Origin: Chryseobacterium nepalense
Lineage (GTDB): Bacteria; Bacteroidota; Bacteroidia; Flavobacteriales; Weeksellaceae
NCBI RefSeq assembly: GCF_023195755.1
Contig: NZ_CP096203.1
Span: forward strand, 1,426,001 to 1,490,000
DNA length: 64,000 nucleotides
Direction of reading: 5' to 3'
Shown: piece after piece, positions 60,612 to 64,000 of the stretch
Layout: each line of letters opens with the position of its first letter
How positions within the stretch are numbered: position 1 is the first letter of the stretch
Position numbers and translations under genes: made by a program
Notes under the pieces: model-generated
Database searches by the model: none
What the model was told of the DNA's origin: nothing
Seen by the model: only the letters and a program-made list of their open reading frames with translations

Positions 60612-61649
60612 CTAAGGTTCAACAGTTTTTGTGGTTTGTGGCATTTGTTCCAAAACCGCTTTTGCCGCTTTTATTGAATCTACTACCCTTTCCCTATTGT
60701 CCTGTTCTTTGAGTATTTTTTCAATATTGGGTTCGATCATTTTTGTCATTTCTTCAACAGAAATATTATTGGAATTTGGGTCATTAAGCAATTTTCTCCA
60801 TGGCTTACGTTTTCCCCACGGGTAATCTCCATACACAAGAACTGCCGTTCCTTTTGCTTTGGTTGTTGCTCCTCCCGGATTGAGTACCCAGGTGTCTGCA
60901 TAATTGTACAGCCATTTTGCATCATTCATCAATAATCGTAAACAGGAGTGTGACGCAGGATATCCTGGCAGATCATACTGATGCCACCCGATTCCGTCCA
61001 AATTAAAGATATTAAAATTATAAGGAAGTTTCCATTCGCTGCTTACGGTGGAAATAGCCAATTTTTTCTTCCAGTTGGCAAACGTAAGTCCCGTTTTTGT
61101 TTTAGCTGCCTTTTTTCCCATACTTGTCGGACCCCATTTTACCAGACTTCCGTTGGAATAAACACCGTATGCCTGAATCGGGTACGAGAAGACAACAAAT
61201 TTTTTCACCGGACTTAAAACATCCAGCTGCATGGGAAACGGAGAATATTCCATTAACGTAGTATCAACCTTAGCAGGGACTACCAATGTATCTGCATTCC
61301 ACTTATTTTTTGAATCAAGTCTGTTTAAAGCGAGAATGGCGTAACGTTCTTTTTCCGTAAATTTTTTATTAAATAAAGCAAAAAGAGAGTCTCTTACTTT
61401 TTTATCTTTAGGAAAAATATAGGCATTATAAAAACCATATTCCTGCATTGCAGGAGGTAATGATTGTTTCTGTACAACAGAATCTTTTTTTGCTGTCGAT
61501 GAATCTTCTTTTTTAGAATCTCCACTGATGGATGAAGATGCATCATTGACTTTGTCGTTAATTTTTTCGATTTCCTTTTTACAGGAAACTACCGTTAAAG
61601 CTATAAGTAATGTGAAAAGAAATGATTTTTTTTTCAATATGTTTTTCAT
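60612..61649 (-). CDS. L,D-transpeptidase family lipoprotein
   Basis: A 345-residue protein with lipobox TVVSC (Cys23) and a Ser/Lys-rich linker. The YkuD domain (about 145-275) contains FVVFSYPIQAYGVYSNGSLV, GIGWHQYDLPGYPASHSCLRL with the catalytic Cys, and WLYNYADTWVL. The usual SHGC(I/V)RL is SHSCLRL here, a Gly-to-Ser change next to the nucleophile. Members cross-link peptidoglycan 3-3 or attach lipoproteins; activity with this change is not certain. A charged C-terminal helix follows. Confidence 0.87.
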   Translation of the reverse strand: MKNILKKKSFLFTLLIALTVVSCKKEIEKINDKVNDASSSISGDSKKEDSSTAKKDSVVQKQSLPPAMQEYGFYNAYIFPKDKKVRDSLFALFNKKFTEKERYAILALNRLDSKNKWNADTLVVPAKVDTTLMEYSPFPMQLDVLSPVKKFVVFSYPIQAYGVYSNGSLVKWGPTSMGKKAAKTKTGLTFANWKKKLAISTVSSEWKLPYNFNIFNLDGIGWHQYDLPGYPASHSCLRLLMNDAKWLYNYADTWVLNPGGATTKAKGTAVLVYGDYPWGKRKPWRKLLNDPNSNNISVEEMTKMIEPNIEKILKEQDNRERVVDSIKAAKAVLEQMPQTTKTVEP

Positions 61650-61761
61650 AAATAAGTACCCAAATCGTTTTGCAATTCAGTACAAATATCAGACCTAAAT
61701 CCGAATATTAAAAATCAGAATTTAAAATACCGTAAAAATACGGGGCAGCTGTAAGACATTT

Positions 61762-62820
61762 TTAAATTCTTGATGATTCCAGGAAAGGATTGAATTCTTT
61801 AAGAATCTTCCAGCATTCTTCATTACTTGTAAAGCGATGGCCTTTTTTCTGATTAAACTTTGCAATTTTATACATGAAATTCCAGTGTCTCATGATTTCT
61901 TTAACGGCAAAAAAATAAGAGTGTTGCGGATCATAGATAAAAGTGGGTTCTGATGCAGCGCCGTTTAATTCTATAATTTTAAAGTTTTCTCTGTTTTCAA
62001 GCTCTTCCCAGGTATTAAATTTTACATCAAACCGCCCATAATAAAAACCTTTTACTGAAGAACAGATATCGTTAAATAAGTCAGTGAGCTTTACTGAAGT
62101 TTTATATGAAACATCATAAAATGTTGCTCCCCGTGCATGATTTCCAATAGTACTTAAGAGTATTTGTTCATTTTCATTGGGAATATAGTTGATTTTGTGG
62201 TGGTCATCATGAAAAATTTTTAAGTAAAACGAATGATACCGAAGATCGTATTGTATAAGTTCGCCTAAACTCTGTTTGCCATCTCCCGTAACTATAATGC
62301 CTTTCTTTTCTACAATGCCAGTGATGAAACCCTTATCCTCATTCGGGAATCTGATATAGAATACGCCTATTTCATTCGGGTAATTAATATATTCTTCCAG
62401 AAGTAAATCCTCATTTCCGTGATTTTCAAGATATGTTTTTACATGTTCCCGATTTCTTATCAATTCTACATTCCTGCCTCTGCAACCATTATTTGGCTTT
62501 AAAATAACAGGATATTTCAGTCCGTTTTCCCGGATTATATTTTCAATTCCCTCAGTCTTTGTTTCGATCTTTACAAGGAAAGATTTTGGTCTGTATCTTT
62601 GTGGTAAAAGCTGATTGACGAAATTTTTATCCTCCAGCGTCATTCCTCCATGAACGATTGCCGGATTCACCGCTCTAAAGAAGCCAAAAGAACGTGATTT
62701 CATGCTAATCCAAAAGTAATAGAAAATACATGGAAGATAAACAGCCCACATAGGCCAAAACTCCCAATGGATTAAACGGTGCCATTGGTATCGCAGTTTA
62801 AACAAGAATTCTTTTCTCAA
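61762..62820 (-). CDS. ATP-grasp domain protein
   Basis: I favour a TTG start at 62820 (MRKEFLFKLRYQWHRLIHWE), which gives 352 residues; the frame stays open further up but that part lies over the NRDE gene. An N-terminal hydrophobic stretch (MWAVYLPCIFYYFWISM) may anchor it to the membrane. The ATP-grasp fold shows YPVILKPNNGCRGRNVELI, LLLEEYINYPNEIGVFYIRF, YGRFDVKFNTWEEL and IIELNGAASEPTFI (metal-binding Glu/Asn). It is a carboxylate-amine ligase type; the substrate is unknown. It is the last gene of an overlapping three-gene operon. Confidence 0.82.
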   Translation of the reverse strand: MRKEFLFKLRYQWHRLIHWEFWPMWAVYLPCIFYYFWISMKSRSFGFFRAVNPAIVHGGMTLEDKNFVNQLLPQRYRPKSFLVKIETKTEGIENIIRENGLKYPVILKPNNGCRGRNVELIRNREHVKTYLENHGNEDLLLEEYINYPNEIGVFYIRFPNEDKGFITGIVEKKGIIVTGDGKQSLGELIQYDLRYHSFYLKIFHDDHHKINYIPNENEQILLSTIGNHARGATFYDVSYKTSVKLTDLFNDICSSVKGFYYGRFDVKFNTWEELENRENFKIIELNGAASEPTFIYDPQHSYFFAVKEIMRHWNFMYKIAKFNQKKGHRFTSNEECWKILKEFNPFLESSRI

Positions 62821-63511
62821 TTTTTTTTGTTTGTATTGTGTTTTCTGTAAGATCGTAATACGTAAAACTAATATTCTTTTTTTCAATAACAAGCTGGGTA
62901 ATGCTTACCGTAATATATTCCTCTTTTATTATCCAGTCAATTGCCGGTTCTTTTTCTATTTGGTGTTTTTTATGAAAATTGAGTATTTCATGAGCTTCAG
63001 TATCTTTACTACTCCGAAATCTTCTGAAATCTTTTTCCCTTTCATTTTCAATATGATCGTTGTATAAGGTTTTAGAAGAAAGCAGATGGCTTTCATTTTC
63101 ATCTAAAAAAAATTCATGTTTGTCTTTCCCGTCCCAAAGCAGTCTCATTAATTTTTCATCGTAAAAAACCAATAACTGAAAGGGTTCTATCCCCGACAAG
63201 TCATATCCCTGGAAAGTCTGCAAAAAATTCCCGTTTTTAACAATATCCAAAAGCACAATTCCTCTGCTTTTTTTATAAGGCGGATTGCTTGTATGCTTTT
63301 GAAAAGCCCCATTCAAAAGAATCGCTGCATTACCTTTGTTATCAATCACAAACCAGGTTCCGGATGCTTTTTTATCTTTAGGAAAATACAATCTATGATC
63401 ATTCAGCTCCAAAATATTTGGAAAAACCGCTTTCTCTCTGTTTCTTTTTTCATCCCGGTTTGACGTAATGATAACGGCATCGTTTGTTTTAAAATAACTT
63501 ACCGTGCACAT
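62798..63511 (-). CDS. NRDE-family protein (TANGO2-like)
   Basis: A 237-residue protein with the hallmark N-terminus MCTVSYFKTNDAVIITSNRD (the following E completes NRDE), then ASGTWFVIDNKGNAAILLNG. The Cys2 position fits the Ntn-hydrolase-like fold of the TANGO2 family. Biochemical role is unknown; heme handling has been proposed for relatives. It overlaps the ATP-grasp gene by 23 bases and the DinB-like gene by 13 bases. Confidence 0.88.
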   Translation of the reverse strand: MCTVSYFKTNDAVIITSNRDEKRNREKAVFPNILELNDHRLYFPKDKKASGTWFVIDNKGNAAILLNGAFQKHTSNPPYKKSRGIVLLDIVKNGNFLQTFQGYDLSGIEPFQLLVFYDEKLMRLLWDGKDKHEFFLDENESHLLSSKTLYNDHIENEREKDFRRFRSSKDTEAHEILNFHKKHQIEKEPAIDWIIKEEYITVSITQLVIEKKNISFTYYDLTENTIQTKKIEKRILV

Positions 63512-63987
63512 GCAAGTCTAAATTTTACAGTTGAGGGGGCCACTCCGAAATTCTCAGGGATATTTTTCCATTCAAATTCTTTAAGTGCTACTTTTATTAA
63601 TGCCTGATGATGAATTCCGTGTTCAAAACAATACAGCAATTCCCGAAAATAGGTTGTTTTAAGTTCCTGCTCATTGTTTAAATGATCATGCAGAACGCAG
63701 ATCATCTCTCTATCTTTTTTATTGATTTCGGCCACTAATCTTTCGATGGTGTATAACATTTCTTTCACATTCTCTTCAAGAATCCGGCTTCTTTTTCTGT
63801 TTTCAAATGAAAATTTTCCGGAAGAATAACCAGCCAGCAATACATCATAGATTTCCAGAATATGCCTGACATGTTGCCCGATTGAACTTCCGAACAAATA
63901 TTTACTTTTCTTAGTATACAACTCATCGGAAATGGAACCTACTGTATGTGATAATTCCCTAAGATTATTTTCAACACTTTTTATCAT
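63499..63987 (-). CDS. DinB-like four-helix protein
   Basis: A 162-residue soluble, all-helical protein. The DinB-superfamily metal-binding histidines are likely those in SSIGQHVRHILEIYDVLL (residues near 36-40) and HGIHHQALIKVAL (near 130-135). It starts MIKSVENNLRELSHTVGS 13 bases from the window edge, so upstream promoter context is missing. First gene of an overlapping operon with the NRDE and ATP-grasp genes. Confidence 0.82.
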   Translation of the reverse strand: MIKSVENNLRELSHTVGSISDELYTKKSKYLFGSSIGQHVRHILEIYDVLLAGYSSGKFSFENRKRSRILEENVKEMLYTIERLVAEINKKDREMICVLHDHLNNEQELKTTYFRELLYCFEHGIHHQALIKVALKEFEWKNIPENFGVAPSTVKFRLACAR

Positions 63988-64000
63988 TTTGCGACAGCCT

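Noticed and set aside
1..64000. tRNA, rRNA, insertion sequences, integrases or phage genes
   Set aside because: No cloverleaf, rRNA-like sequence, transposase or integrase reading frame was seen on either strand.

Overview
The window is an AT-rich bacterial chromosome segment from the phylum Bacteroidota, most likely family Weeksellaceae and close to Chryseobacterium. This rests on the type IX secretion genes gldJ, porU and porV, three predicted secreted proteins with type A sorting domains, flavobacterial promoters of the TTTG / TAnnTTTG type, a GOB-like subclass B3 metallo-beta-lactamase, and Bacteroidota-style type VI sheath genes. It carries about 58 protein genes (one partial, one frameshifted). 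No rRNA, tRNA, insertion sequence, prophage or CRISPR array was seen.

Layout. 1-6 kb: the start of holB (cut by the window edge), an outer-membrane barrel protein, lptC, anmK, a small SRPBCC protein, a Nudix hydrolase and murF. 6-13 kb: the type IX secretion cluster, with gldJ divergent from porU-porV. 12.9-13.5 kb: a gene-free stretch with two 83-bp tandem repeats and a REP-like hairpin element. 13.5-18.5 kb: a FUSC transporter, a phosphopantetheinyl transferase, ahcY and a YiaA/B protein. 18.7-23.2 kb: three tandem paralogous BspA/DUF285-repeat proteins that probably leave the cell through the type IX system; the third has a frameshift in a T run. 23-30 kb: purE and purK with a DMT transporter, a lipoprotein, a Na+/H+-type antiporter, a DUF1543 protein and a TSUP-DUF1634 pair. 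30.6-34.6 kb: a three-gene operon ending in the metallo-beta-lactamase, an EEP-family protein and mutY. 34.7-37 kb: a lipoprotein and an isolated tssB-tssC sheath pair. 37.3-43 kb: two M13 metallopeptidases and cinA. 43-51.6 kb: a DUF7832-type protein, a lipocalin, a LytS/LytTR two-component system divergent from a von Willebrand factor A gene, a lipoprotein, a SIMPL protein, a second VWA protein and a STAS/SEC14-like protein. 51.7-64 kb: an MFS transporter, lipA, an ECF sigma factor, tyrS, an esterase, a retropepsin-PDZ protein, an L,D-transpeptidase and an overlapping ATP-grasp / NRDE / DinB operon.

Functional themes are envelope building and recycling (lptC, anmK, murF, L,D-transpeptidase), protein export across the outer membrane (gldJ, porU, porV and likely cargo), purine and one-carbon housekeeping (purE, purK, ahcY) and many small lipoproteins of unknown role.

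The strongest non-gene signals are: (1) a dispersed family of hairpin elements with conserved ends and exchangeable, perfectly complementary arms; (2) a recurring layout in which a TAnnTTTG box lies exactly four bases before the start codon, which predicts leaderless mRNAs for six genes; (3) the single-base frameshift in the third BspA-like gene. All calls come from reading the sequence and from remembered family knowledge; no search was run.
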